DNA from: Eustoma russellianum | Lineage: Eukaryota > Streptophyta > Magnoliopsida > Gentianales > Gentianaceae | Assembly (NCBI GenBank): GCA_036186865.1 | Contig: AP025055.1 | Location: 6,482,312 to 6,546,311, forward strand | Length of the DNA stretch: 64,000 bases | Direction: 5' to 3' | Shown here: piece after piece, positions 1-11,424 of the stretch | Numbering within the stretch: the first letter of the stretch is position 1 | Layout of the letters: the number at the start of each line of letters is the position of its first letter | The notes under the pieces: model-generated | Seen by the model: only the letters and a program-made list of their open reading frames with translations | Told to the model about the DNA's origin: nothing | Database searches by the model: none | Program-made: the position numbers and the translations under genes

Positions 1-282
1 ACAAGTTTTGGCTATTTTTGAAGTATATGGGCTTGGCATCTTTATATGGCAAGTACGTGACACGTTGGTGAAGTTTCAGTAGTCACCCGATATGACAATT
101 TTCGGTTTATAGCCTTGTAACATGTCGTTATAATTTTGTCATCACCATGACTTATATCATATGATATAAGACCTGAATATAATCATAAATATAAGGTAAG
201 TATGGTGTTGTGACATTGACATACGTTCGTAAAATATATAACATGTCGGTAGTACGTTGGAATATATGTGTATAGTGCCTTT

Positions 283-361
<79 letters not shown>

Positions 362-719
362 GGCGTGTAAGACTAAATGGGGAGGAGACTTTCTATTTCC
401 AAATTTGTTGCCATGTAGCTTCCACCAAATATGTCTCCATTTAATGAACTAGTTAGTTCATTAACTTAAGTACTTTACTTAATGAACTAGTTTAGTTCAT
501 TAATTGTGGCACCTGAAAATAATTCAAAGACAACAAATGTTTGCCATATGATGTAAGCTTTTACGCTTCATGAATTGTTAGTACGGCAACAATATATATA
601 AACATATGAGGCATGTATATCACATAAATCGTGTCAAATAATAATTTTATCATGCATTTCGTAAACTCGTACTATTTAAATTATGCATTTGTAAATCATT
701 CAAACACTTTTTCTCAACA
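1..719 (-). mobile_element. Partial long LTR of the gag-only copia family, cut by the window edge
   Basis: This stretch matches the right-hand ends of five other LTR copies in the window (near 20,700-21,363, 25,740-26,400, 37,800-38,443 and 42,720-43,402, and inverted at 11,718-12,500). It ends with TTTTTCTCAACA, the reverse complement of the LTR start TGTTGAGAAAA. The 20-bp palindrome CTTATATCATATGATATAAG is at 151-170. The bases after 719 carry no polypurine tract, so this is a 5' LTR outer end or a solo LTR, not a 3' LTR. The other end lies before the window. Confidence 0.85.
286..361. repeat. (TA)n microsatellite inside the LTR
   Basis: An almost pure run of TA dinucleotides, broken once by a C. 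The other LTR copies have a much shorter TA run at the same place, so this copy has expanded. Confidence 0.9.
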
Positions 720-1166
720 ATACACAATCAAGACGACATGACCCATGAGATGTAGGTTGCTCATTCGACTTCAGCATAGACCCTAGGTCATCCTCGACTA
801 TCAGCTCAGCCACGAACACCATCTCGATCTCAGTTGTCACCTCAGTTGTAGACAACACCTCACTTGCCCCCATCAGGTCAGTCGGGATCCTGGTACACAA
901 AGTCACTCGGGTCAATTCTGTTAAAGAAACCCACACTACACAAGCAGTTGCACCATGCAACTCGACATGTGGCATCACCTGAACCATGCACAAGCAGGGA
1001 AGAACACGTGACGACTCTCCAGAGTCTCTAAGTATGCATTAGTCATTCAAACCATATAATAGGAACAACAATGTCCAACAGGAGGCATGTCCAGTGGAAT
1101 TAAGCCAACATTCTTCTTAAACCACACCATATTCCCACAGAGAGATAGATTTACCTAACATTCCAT
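720..1166. other. Intergenic stretch, nothing recognised
   Basis: This follows the LTR end and is more GC-rich than its surroundings between about 770 and 1,000. A 97-codon minus-strand open frame (700-993) has no motif I recognise and overlaps the LTR end. I see no target-site duplication, gene or repeat relative in it. Confidence 0.4.
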
Positions 1167-1914
1167 CATACATTAAATGGCAAATATATAACAACCTGCA
1201 ACTGACTTAAGCGTCGGAGGGTTTTTTTGACCTCGGACGTTGCTGATTTGTGCAGGTTCACATCATCATACGTTCTAAATTTGTTATCCAGACCGTCTTT
1301 TGATGTAAACGTGAGTCTTGCTTTGCCGATTTTATTTATCGTAGTTAATTTAATTGGTAGAAAAGGGATAAGATATGGGTAGAAATTAATTGTCTTACCA
1401 TATTACTACAACATATCAAATGCTCAGCATGATATATAGTCAATGGGTGAGTTGAACAGCAGGAAAGCTCGTTGCATCGTATGTTTGTGGTAGACTTCTC
1501 AGACTAGATGAGAGTCATAGAGCTGATTGATCAAAGTCCTATGTACGATGTGCTAATTTATTCAGCCATTTTTATCATATGTAAAGCAATTGCATGTTTT
1601 ATACACCCCGCTCGACCCACCATGACATGATACTCCACAGTGGCTCTCACACAATCTTTCTTGGTTAAATTTGCGCATCATTTCATATTAGATTGTTGGA
1701 GATCCCATGTTCTATTTTCTTCTCAGTTAGTACCTAGCGAAGTCGAATCTTCACCTAGGATCATCGAATAATCATAACATCAAAATTAACAGCCATTGCC
1801 AGAGATTGACCTGCACATGAAACAACTTAGAGACCCCGTATGACTTACTCTGGAGAAAACCCTCCGTCGCTCAAGTCAGTTGTGAGTGTTTCTATATTAG
1901 GCATTTAATGTATG
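1167..1914. repeat. Foldback (inverted-repeat) element
   Basis: The left arm at 1,167-1,228 reads CATACATTAAATG, then a variable part, then CAACTGACTTAAGCGTCGG followed by AGGGTTTT. The right arm at 1,856-1,914 is its reverse complement with few differences. Both arms go on inward to a GTGCAGGT word. The central part of about 600 bp has no clear coding capacity. It could be a foldback MITE, or two ends of a small LTR element (TRIM) facing each other. I see no clean target duplication. Confidence 0.55.
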
Positions 1915-2483
1915 CTGAAATATTAGAGAAAAGTATCTCATTTTCTATATTGTTGTGATTTTCTGCTCAATAGATTGAATATGTTTCCTTTATTAGATTA
2001 GACTTGGTTAGTCTGTTGGACGATTTTTTGCATTTTATATGATTTAGGCAGTCAATACATGTTGAGGAGTTATGCAGAAGCGTCATGTGTCATGTCCTGC
2101 TGATGAGGTGCTTCTGTATGACCTCTAGGTGACACCATATGTCGCATTACATGGCTAAGTTGCTTACTGACAGTTTCCTATTTGGTCAAGCATAGGTGGA
2201 AGGCATCGGACCCATATTGTTGGTTGACCTATTGGGTATGGTCAGGCCCCTCAATGTGGCCGAGGTAACTATTGGAGCTGATGTGGACTCTGTGGCTGAG
2301 GTGATGCCGAGGTGACAGTTGAGACTGAGCTGAACTGAAGTGGAAGGCAGTCCATGCCGGGTCTTTACTTGGTTTGACTGGTGTGAGCGAGATGGGATGT
2401 CTGGTGGTGGGACGGCTGACACCGAGTCAAGGTGATAGATTACCGAGTTGATCATCTTTGACCCTTCCTGGATGAGTCACACT
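1915..2483. other. Intergenic stretch, nothing recognised
   Basis: No gene, repeat relative or motif was found between the foldback element and the copia LTR. Short minus-strand open frames here lack any family signature. Confidence 0.4.
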
Positions 2484-3204
2484 TGTTGGGTATCCCTCCT
2501 AGTTGGAGAGTCCTAATGACCTAATGGAACTACTTATTAAATTATTTGAAGACTCTAGGACATGTTGGTGGCCTCTGATGATAAAAAGGCTTATTGGTAT
2601 CCTAAGCATATTGAAGGCTTAGAGAATTAGAAGATTCTAGGATGGCCTTGTGTATTGGAAATAGCTTAAAAAGAAGCATGAATAGGTGTGTTGAGACACA
2701 CACAAAAGGGAGCAAGGAAAAAAGAAAGAGACACAAGAAAAAGTGCAAGGGAGAAGAGGAAGAAAAGAAAAATTTGTAGGTGCGGGGTACCTGCCATCTT
2801 CAGGAAAAATTGCATTTTCTAAGAGTGTTCCCAACACACAGAGGTACATTTTGAACGGTGGATATGTGGTTGAGAGATCTCTAAGTTAGTCCGATAAGTG
2901 CATTCTCAAGATAGTATTTTCTGCCAGAAAATTTCAGCTTCGTGTTTTGTTCCTCTCTCGCATCTTGTTATGTTCTAAGATTAGTTGTTTGATCTTGATG
3001 ATGATGTATTCTTCTAGTTTTGTCTAGAGAGAACTTGTTGTACCCATTATTGATTATATCGGAGACGTTTAAGTGGACTACGGGTCCCGTGATTTTTTTC
3101 TCCTACTTTGACAGGTTTTTTCACGCTAAAAAGTGTTGGTGTTTTTGTTCGATTATTTCTCTATAGTTGTTTTATTTTGTGAGAGATTATTTGTTATTCT
3201 GCTG
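2484..3204 (+). mobile_element. 5' LTR of a plus-strand Ty1/copia remnant (copia-1)
   Basis: The segment begins TGTTGGGTATCC, carries purine-rich and then pyrimidine-rich blocks typical of a copia LTR, and has the phrase GTGGACTACGGGTCCCGTG near its end. It stops just before TGCTATCAGGGC (3,205-3,216), which differs at two bases from the plant copia primer binding site TGGTATCAGAGC. The end is not a clean CA, so the right border is approximate. No intact 3' LTR partner is present. Confidence 0.6.
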
Positions 3205-3216
3205 TGCTATCAGGGC
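3205..3216 (+). other. Degenerate primer binding site (tRNA-iMet) of copia-1
   Basis: TGCTATCAGGGC matches 10 of the 12 bases of the plant tRNA-iMet primer binding site and lies directly after the presumed LTR end. Integrase sequence begins about 200 bp later, so gag and protease have been deleted. Confidence 0.5.
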
Positions 3217-3420
3217 TTCCTCCCAACAACACCGACGGTGACCTAGGCATAAGCCGACGTCTATGAAGCGACCTCAGTCCCTTGGGGCGGGGCGACTTGT
3301 GTGCTTTTGGACATATACAATTGGGGTGAATCTAAGGCGTCTTGTGCCTTGTAAGGTAAAATAATGTATTGTCGCGAAAAGTCATAAACAATCTTATCCT
3401 TAGAATAATACAGTAACTAC

Positions 3421-5140
3421 AAAACCATTTCCGCTTATATACTCTGATGTATGGGGTCCCTCACCAAAACCCAATTCGTAACGGTTTTTTATATTTCTTA
3501 GTGTTTGTTAATGACTGCACCCGCATGACATGGGTATATTTCCTTCGACGCAAGTCCGATGTGTTCGAAAAATTTCGTGCTTTCAACCAAATGGTAGAGA
3601 CCCAATATCAAACAAAAATTCAGGTCCTCCGAACTAATAGCGTAACAGGATATGTTAACAAACAGTTCCATGATTTTTTCCAAACACACGGGCTTATTCA
3701 TCAGACTACTTGTCCTGACACACCCCAACAAAATGGGGTTGCTGAACGAAAAAATCGAATCCTTCTTGAAATTACCCGTGCCATCATGATTGAGTCCAAA
3801 GTCCCTACTCATTATTGGCCAGAAGCAATTGTTATTGCCAACTACCTCATCAACCGTTTACCAACAAAATTCCTAAAATACCAAACTCCGCTCTCTAGCC
3901 AATCATCATCAGGTACCATTTCACCTGACTATACCTCCCAGAGTATTCGGCTGCACAGTATACGTCCATATTCCCAAAGCTCACCGTTCTAAACTTGACT
4001 CGTGTGCACATCACTGTGTCTTTGTTGACTGGCATTAATCAGAAAGGGTACCGGTGTTTTCACCCACTCTCACATCAATTATATACCACTATGGATTGTA
4101 ATTTCTTGGAATCCGAGTATTATTTCCATTCCCCACCTCAGAGTCACGGAGAGATCATTCAGGGTGACTCTCTCGGCTGGTTACACAAACCGGTCTTGCA
4201 AGAAGTTGTTCTAACAGAGGAAGTAGGCCAAACCACCATACCAACCTTAGACAGTAAGGGGGAGCCGAACACGACAAAACGCGACCAGTTACCAACTCCT
4301 GATGATTATCCAGAGGTAAGTGAATATAGTCCCACTATTCAAATACCCGCTATTAACCCATCTGAGTATACTTACCTTGAACAAGAGTCTACAGATCAGA
4401 GGCACGTGCTCCCTCCCCAGAGAAACCGAGGAGTTCCCCCAGTCCGGTATGAACCAGAATATATTCCCAGAAACACAGGGTATCCGATTCGGAATATGAA
4501 GGGACTCTCAACCAGAGCTATGGCATTCCAGACATCCTTGTATGCGGCACATATTCCAAAAACAGTGGAAGAAGCGCAGAATCAACCAGAATGAAAGAAG
4601 GCAATGGAGGAAGAAATGAATGCATTACAAAAGAATGGAACATGGGAAAAGTGCCGAATAAGCCCAAGGAAGCGACCCATTGGGTGCAGGTGGATTTTCA
4701 CTCTAAAATATAAAGCAGACGTGACTATTGAGCGGTACAAAGCAAGGCTAGTCGCGAAGGGCTACACAGACTTACGGTATTGACTACTCAGAAACCTTCT
4801 CCCCAGTTGCAAAGATAGACACAATCAGGGTACTATTTTCTGTTGCAGCAAATCTTGAGTAGTCACTATACCAGATGGATGTCAAGAATGCGTTTCTTCA
4901 TGGAGACCTACAAGAAGAAGTCTTTATGGAGCCCCCTAGGTTCACCAAAGGGTTTGAAGAAGGAGAGGTGTGTAGACTGCGAAAAGCTCTATATGGATTA
5001 AAACAGTCACCCCGAGCTTGGTTTGGAAGGTTCACCATGGCCATGAAAAAGTGCAGATACTACCAGAGTAATTCAGATCACACGTTGTTCCTCAAACGAC
5101 AACATAACCTGATCACATGCCTGGTCATCTATGTAGATCT
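3421..5140 (+). pseudogene. Broken Ty1/copia pol: integrase, linker and N-terminal reverse transcriptase
   Basis: Integrase comes first. SDVWGPSP at about 3,442 holds the first catalytic Asp, followed by a one-base frameshift and then TWVYFLRRKSDVFEKF. The usual second catalytic Asp (RSDNG context) has become RTNSVTG. The HQTTCPDTPQQNGVAERKNR block holds the catalytic Glu. The linker before RT (3,995-4,594) is a diverged open frame. RT begins near 4,605 with NGTWEKC and GCRWIFTLKYKA, has another frameshift near 4,770, and continues with MDVKNAFLHGDLQEEVFMEPP and LYGLKQSPRAWFG. It stops just after IYVD, the start of the YVDD active site, at about 5,140. RNase H and the 3' LTR are missing. The element is dead and truncated at both ends. 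Confidence 0.88.
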
Positions 5141-5584
5141 CGGTTGGCCAAATGTGCAAGTGATTGAGTAGGATCTGACAGATACTTGGAAGCTACGAAG
5201 GAATCAAATGATCTCTCAACAAATAGTCTAATTAATCTGCATATACAAAGAGTTAAATGTTCAGAAACCCGTAGGCTATTTGTCATGATCTTTTGCAATG
5301 AGCACTTACCAAAGTCAATTGAGCACTGCCTACAAAGCTCAGTGGCTAGCCATCTTCAATTTGGTGCTCAACAGCAGAGCAGTCAGGATATGAAATCACC
5401 CTTCAGATCTGAATAATGCAGCCAAATGATGACATCTTAAGCTCAAAAGGGATAAGATTTGTCCACCTATTTTTGATTGACCTTTTGACTAAAACTACAA
5501 ATGTCATGATTGCATAGGGAAGATAAAAAGCATTTTTTGTCAATCAAAAAGGAGTAAGATAGAAAAAATTGTACCTACTGGATC
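5141..5584. other. Intergenic stretch, nothing recognised
   Basis: The sequence no longer resembles copia after the YVD codons. A 76-codon plus-strand open frame (5,186-5,416) has no recognisable domain. No repeat relatives were noticed. Confidence 0.4.
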
Positions 5585-6115
5585 ATACTGTCCGCGCATC
5601 AGCATTTTTGAATGAAGTGCTTAAAGTAACTTCGCACTCAAGAACAAGAGTACATAAAGCGCTTTATGTTCTTACCAAAACATTCTGTCCAAGAGCTTTA
5701 CGGAATAAAACGCTTTAAGTGGCATTTAATGTTTCTGTGAAAACTCTCTGTTTTAGAAACTTCAAACTATGAAGCACTCTATGTGGTGTTTCATGTTTCT
5801 GTAGAAACTCTCTGTTTTAGACACTTCATAAAATGAAGCGCTCTATGTGCCGTTTATGTTTTTATCAAAAACATTTCCGTTTTAGAGAGTTTCAGAATAT
5901 GAAACGCTTCATGTAGCGCATCATGATTTAGCCAAAACTTTCTGTTCAGAGAGTTTAAGAGATGAAGTGCTTTATGTAGTGCTTCATGTTTTTGCCAAAA
6001 CTCTATGTTGAGAAGTTTCACTAGATGAAGCGCCTCATATCTTAGCCAAAACTCATATCTTAGCCAAAGTTTCTGTGTCATTTTCTGAGAGCTGAAGCGC
6101 TTAGATTAAGTGCTT
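5585..6115. repeat. Minisatellite of about 64 bp, roughly eight degenerate units
   Basis: The word ATGAAGCGCT and its variants recur at 5,769, 5,833, 5,899, 5,962 and 6,025, giving spacings of 64, 66, 63 and 63 bp. More diverged units lie before and after. Each unit holds an imperfect inverted repeat (AAGCGCT ... AGCGCTT / AGTGCTTC) followed by a T-rich block resembling CAAAACTCTCTGTTT. The 75-codon minus-strand open frame here is only a by-product of the repeat period. Confidence 0.85.
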
Positions 6116-6984
6116 GAAGTCCGAATAACAATTTTAACCAAATCTTTGAGCCTTTTAACACACCATACTTGTGCAAATCATCAAATCCAATCATACAACA
6201 ACAATATATGCATTCCCATCTCATATCACTTGGTGGTGAAAAGATGTAACTTTTGTTGAAAGGAAAATTGTAGTAAAATGGACCACTAAAACAATAGTGT
6301 GTACATACGAACGGAAAAACATTGCCTTTTTTGGGTAATTTTCTATAGAATATTTAACATAAAAATAGAAACATGAATAGCGTAGATTAATGTTCTAGGT
6401 TCACATCCTTCAATTCCTCATGTTTTCCTTCCTTCTCTAGCTGGATCACAAATCAAACACCACAAATAGTCCCAGTAAGATAAATAACCTATAATCACAA
6501 GCAAATGGGTACACAAGGAAACAGTTATTCTGATCAGGTCCATGATGTCCTCACTTTCATTCAAAATCACATTTCCAATTGGAAACTTGTTCCAGTTCTC
6601 ATGTGGCCTCACCTATCATCGAAATCGGTTGGATCATTGAATTGTCAGTTGCATTGCTGAAACAATCCGAGACCGAGGCACCAGAATTTCTGGCTTCAAA
6701 CTCTTAAAGGATACTGTAGGATGGCATTGGAATCAGGCTGTTGGTGTAGCTCTCCAAGGCAGAGTTACATTTGGTATGATTGCATCTCTTATGCAAGATA
6801 ACAAGCTGCCTTCTTCTGGTGGTGTTCGAATGATTTTTGATGCCGTTTTCAGTCCTTTTCAGCAACAATTTTGTCATCTCAGCCGAGCACATTTCTAGTA
6901 ACAAGTAAATAGGTTGAGATAACAAATTGTTGCCTAAAAAGGTCCGAAAACAACAGCAAAAATCACTGGAACACCACCAGGAGA
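6116..6984. other. Non-coding stretch next to the copia-2 remnant
   Basis: No recognisable gene. A minus-strand open frame (6,704-7,033) starts inside copia reverse transcriptase (KKGIYISRRKC) and then runs into unrelated sequence, so the copia homology ends near 6,985. The rest has no family signature. Confidence 0.4.
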
Positions 6985-9430
6985 AAGCTAGTATGCACTT
7001 TCGCCGAGATATGTAAATTCCCTTTTTGAACAAAGTACCTTGATCCCGAGAAAATATTTCAAGCCACCTAGATCTTTCATCTCGAATTCTCTGAACGGAT
7101 TCGTCCGAATGTGGTAATCTCTTCGTCGTCGTCTCTGGTTATAATCATGTCTCGGACAAGTTATCTTCTCCCCTAGTTTCATGAAGAATAATGTATGGTC
7201 TCTGTTACTTTGTTTGTTATAGTCATGTTACCCATGTTGAATCATCCGAACCAAGCACGTGGAAACAATTTAAGTCCATAAAGAGTTTTTCTGAGCCGTC
7301 ATACTTCACCCTTTCTGAGCTCTACAGAAAACCCTTGCGCGCCTTCCGTGTATACCTTCTCTTTCAACTTTCTGTGTAAGAAAGCGTTTTTTATATCAAA
7401 CTAAAGCAGCACCCAATCTTTATTTGTTGCTATCAAGAAAAGTACCATGACTGTGATAATTTTTTCTATATGAGAGAAGGTCCCTGAATAATCAACACCA
7501 AATTTAATAACAACAACATTACCCTATTGCCTTAATGGCTCCCATCTATGATGGGGTATGTAGGGGGTCGGATGTATGCAACCATACCCATCTGTTAGAA
7601 ACACATGGAGGTTGTTTTCCGATGACCTATAATAATCAACACCAAATGACTGAATATAAACTTTAGCCACCAACCTTGCTTTGTACTGTTCAATAGTACC
7701 ATCTGCCTTGTACTTCATCGTAATAGCCTATCAAATTTGACTGGTTTTTTTCCTCTTGGTAGAACACACTTCTCTCACGTTTTGATTTTTTCTAGGGCCT
7801 TCATCCTAGTATCCATCGCGTGCCACCATTTTACTATTGTACTTGCTTCTTGGGTTGTCCTTGGAATAGACTCTAATAAGATGGAGACTGAAAAATCTCA
7901 TGCAACATCTGCCAACCTCTCCCTGTCCGTGTTTATCGGATACCAGCTCTTTCGAGAAACATACTCAAGTGAGTACAGATCGGGAGGTACTCTGTTGTTA
8001 ATTTTGTCGGACATTTGACATAGAAGGCTCGCTGGTTGTGGTGTCTGTCTCATTGACCTATTCTATGTTTTCATAGACAGACATGGTGGCTCTATTTACC
8101 TGCTCGTGTGAGACAGTCTCTAAAAACCTACAGCGCTTAACCAGCTGAGGTGCTTCTATGACCGTATCCCCTTTAATTCAAATTCTACAAAAGTGCAGCC
8201 TAGGGTGACAAAGATACGACGCATGGTAGGATTCTAGCATCGATACCCTTTCTTATATGTAGTGTAGCCAACGAAGACACATTTTTCAGTGTGTATGTCG
8301 AGATTGGAGCATTATGTTTTTGGGATATGGATATATTCATAGCAACCAAAGATCCTAGGTGAAAGAGTAAGGATTGACGAGATCCAGGTTTTAGTAGCCA
8401 TGTTTGTAGGGGTGTTTTATGTTGAAGAATTTTTATGGGTAGGCGATTTAGTAGGTAAGTGGCTGTGGCTACTGATTCTGACCAAAAATTTTTAAGAACT
8501 CCACTCAGATATTATGGCTTGGGTTATTTTGTCGGGGCGCATTTAGACAGGAGGTTTGGTGGATGAGGCTATTGTTACGGAGAAAGGTTTTCGACTCCAA
8601 ACATATGCTTTCCATTGTTATTAGATCAATGTATTTGGATATGTTTACCAAATTGTCTCTGAATCATGCATAAAAACTCAACGAATTTAGTATGGACTTC
8701 AGATTTATGTTTTAATCAATATATCCAAGACGTATAGGAAAAGTCATCCACAAATATAATAAAGTATTGAATACCATGAGGAGTAGGACATGGGGCAGGC
8801 CCCCATACATCTGAATGGATTAAGTAAAAAATACAATCCCCACGAATATGATTCGATCAAAATGTAAATTGGTGTTGTTTTGCAATGTTACATGTTTCAC
8901 AGGGTGGAATGCTAGAATTATTGATGAAAGGACCTGGAAACAAAGATTTCAAGTACCCAAAGGATGTATGTCCTAAACGCTAGTGCCACATCCAGAGTTG
9001 TCGGGAGACCATTTTGTGAGCAAGAACGACACGACCTTGTTGAGTAACCACATCGACATAGTAGAGGTCTCCGTATTCAGTGCCACATCCAATGATCTCC
9101 TACATCTGAATGTGTTGTAAAAGGCAAAAATCCGGAAATATAAGCACCACACAGCTGAGATCTTTCGTTACTTTACTAAGTGGCAACAACTTGGAGGATA
9201 ATGTACAAACGTATAGACATTTATTCAAGTTTATGTGTGGTATGAAAGCAATCGATCCTTCCTTCTTAAACTGAAATCAATTCTCCACCGGCGATTTTAT
9301 ATGGGATATTTATAGGGTAGAAAGTTGGGTAAAACAATTAGGGTCGTAGGTCATAGTACTGGTGGCTCCACAATCGAAGATCCATTCATGGTGTTCAGGA
9401 CAAATATACGAGATGGAACTAGCATGATAG
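6985..9430 (-). pseudogene. Heavily decayed Ty1/copia gag-pol remnant (copia-2)
   Basis: Read on the minus strand from high to low coordinates, the domains are in copia order. The protease active-site region WIFDCGATSTMT is near 9,385. The pre-integrase zinc part is at about 8,990-8,870 (RLGHTSFGYLKSLFPG, then CETCNIAKQH). Integrase is at about 8,830-8,650 (LIHSDVWGPAPCPTPHG, IIFVDDFSYTSW). KCVFVGYTTYKKGYRC is near 8,270. RT pieces are KYKADGTIEQYKARLVAK (7,718-7,665), FDIKNAFLH and LYGLKLFPRAWFG (7,440-7,230), and EFEMKDLGGLKYFLGIKVL (7,105-7,035). Stops and frameshifts are everywhere, and a SINE interrupts RT. No LTRs were identified. It resembles copia-1 and copia-3 in sequence and is oriented opposite to them. 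Confidence 0.87.
7487..7647 (-). mobile_element. SINE (5'-truncated) with perfect 17-bp target duplication, nested in copia-2
   Basis: The 17-bp direct repeat AATAATCAACACCAAAT at 7,487-7,503 and 7,631-7,647 brackets a 127-bp insert (7,504-7,630). The insert matches the 3' part of the SINEs at 48,338-48,595, 56,845-57,036 and 63,253-63,501, with the shared core GTATGCAACCATACCCAT and GGTTGTTTTCCGATGACC. On the minus strand it ends in a TTG-type tail. Long target duplications of this kind mark target-primed reverse transcription. The insertion interrupts copia reverse transcriptase codons. Confidence 0.9.
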
Positions 9431-9794
9431 ACTTTTGATCAATTTCTAGAATCTGGGGTCATATATGTAACTTCAGATACTTTGGCCTTGAATATCAGAT
9501 TTCAGAAACTTTTGGAGTTGAATCAGATATTTTAGAAGATTTTGGGGATGAATATGTGAAGTTTGAAGAATTTGGGGGCAAAAAAGAGGGATCTATACAT
9601 TCTGGGTGTGTATACATAAAATTCACAAACTTATAAGACAAATCTGCAAATTCTTAAATATGTGGAGGCAGGTGTAAATTTCAAAAACTTAGGGGGCGGG
9701 GGAGAAATTTTAGTTCTTGATAATAAAGTGTAGGGATTCAATCACGAACCCTTTACCTCCATTTATTCGAATCCTCTCTTCTAGTCTTCTTCCT
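9431..9794. other. Non-coding flank, nothing recognised
   Basis: Purine-rich, repetitive-looking sequence (blocks resembling TTTGGGGATGAATATGTGAAG) with no identifiable gene or repeat relative. It may be decayed gag or leader sequence of copia-2, but no gag motif is legible. Confidence 0.35.
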
Positions 9795-10107
9795 TATCTA
9801 TGCCTAGGGCTGTAAACGAGTCGAGTATTGTGTTGTTCAAGCTCGGTTCATTTAACTTGATGAACGAGCCGAGCTTGTTTGTTTATTTAAACGAACATAT
9901 TTAATTGTTCAAGCTTGGTTCATTTAACTCACGAACAACATTAACGAGCCGAACACCTTTAGTGAACCGTGCCACTTACCGAGTTCGAACAAAAAAGATG
10001 TTCAAGCTCTGTTCATTAACCTTTTATCCAAGCCGAGCTCGAGTTCGAGTTCGAGCCAAACGAGTCGAACCACCCAACAGCTTGGTTCATTTATAGACGT
10101 ATCTAAG
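9795..10107. mobile_element. hAT-like MITE with 8-bp target duplication
   Basis: The insert 9,803-10,099 starts CCTAGGGCTGTAAACGAG, the well-known terminus of a non-autonomous hAT family in plants. It is rich in GAGCCGAGCTTG, GTTCATTTAA and CGAGTTCGAG words in both orientations. Its right end (TTGGTTCATTTATAG) is a decayed inverted copy of the left. It is flanked by TATCTATG (9,795-9,802) and TATCTAAG (10,100-10,107), an 8-bp duplication with one mismatch, as expected for hAT. There is no transposase, so it would depend on an autonomous relative. Confidence 0.75.
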
Positions 10108-10544
10108 TCGAGTGACCGAAAGACAGAAGCCCAAGAATTGGAGTAAGGCGCATAGAGTCCGACACAAAAGGTACATCACACACAATATTCTAAGAGACAA
10201 AAAAACAAAATCCATAAGAGTCTCTTGAATATTGACACACGTAGTATCCCCACAAAAATATACATACATAAAGGTATCCAAATTTGTACATAAAAATTAG
10301 CACTTAATACTCAACACAACAAATAAAGAAAGGCTTGATTCCTTTTTATAACAACCAAGGTCGCAAATTCCTTCCGATTTCCCAATGTAGGACTTAGATC
10401 GGTTTCCACGATACCACCGACCTCATAGATTTGAAGTCATTGTATCGATTGAAGTAGAAATACATTGTAGGGACGTCCCTCCGAGTGACAAAAGAAGCCC
10501 TAGAATATGGTGACTATCCGGAAGAGAGTTGACATGAAACCTTG
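10108..10544. other. Intergenic stretch, nothing recognised
   Basis: Short open frames only. No motif, repeat relative or RNA structure was noticed. Confidence 0.4.
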
Positions 10545-10722
10545 GGGTCTGGATCCCTGACCCCCTTTTTACTCATTACCCTTGTCACCGTCCGACAAGT
10601 GGCAGTAGAGGGGTGATGAGAGTAGATAAATATGACCCCATCCAATCTTACCACATCTCCTGACTGCAACGTGTCAGAGGGTCTTTTGTGACCGTCCCAC
10701 TTGAAGTCAGGAGATCCCATTC
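10545..10722. mobile_element. Possible MITE related to the intron-4 hairpin MITE
   Basis: The block begins near GGATCCCTGACCCCC and ends GTCAGGAGATCCCA, which is roughly inverted relative to the start. The internal words GACAAGTGGCAGTAGAGGGG and TGATGAG resemble those of the hairpin MITE at 57,347-57,529. No clear target duplication was found and the internal pairing is much weaker than in that copy, so family membership is tentative. Confidence 0.4.
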
Positions 10723-11424
10723 GCAAACCTTGATGTCCTCCAATATCTCTTCCTTTTTTTTTATAAAATAGTTTCTTGCAACATACCCTATTTTGATAGC
10801 TATCTCATATTCTATTATTAATTCTGTCATTTTCTGCCAATCTGCTTTAGCATATAGCTGGCATGTTAGGGTGTGGAAATTTTTCTTTTCTGTTTTCCTT
10901 TGAAAGGGTTAGAGTGTGGACTTTCATCAATTGAATATGGTTAAAGTTATTGTAGTGTTTATAACATAAGTAGATAATGTAATTTGATATTATCATCTTC
11001 TAATGCTAAAAACATGAAAGGAACAAAAATCGTACATCCAGAGGTATAGAGATTTTAAGTTCGGAAAACGAAGAAGGTCTAGGTTGTTGGATGTGTTAAA
11101 TACTTGTCTCCAGTTACCAAGGCACAGATGTCCATTTGCAGTCATCCAGTCAATTCAACTTCAGGTATCCCCTTTGCTAATCTTTTTTTTTTTTTTCCTT
11201 TTTCTGAAGGACCTTCCCTTATCTTGAGTTATTAAGTAATGATAATTATTTTCTTTCCTAATTTACATACATTAGAAAATATGGAATTTTCCTTAAAAGC
11301 AAATATGCTTTGTTAAACAGAAGTCCCCATACGTAAATACATTTGGAGCATTATGTTGAAAAAAATATAGATTGGTGGAGTAATTTTTTACACTTACTAC
11401 ACTTGCGTTTGGACTGTCTGATTT
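10723..11424. other. Intergenic stretch, nothing recognised
   Basis: AT-rich DNA with poly-T runs. No coding motif or repeat relative was found before the LTR-like start at 11,425. Confidence 0.4.
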
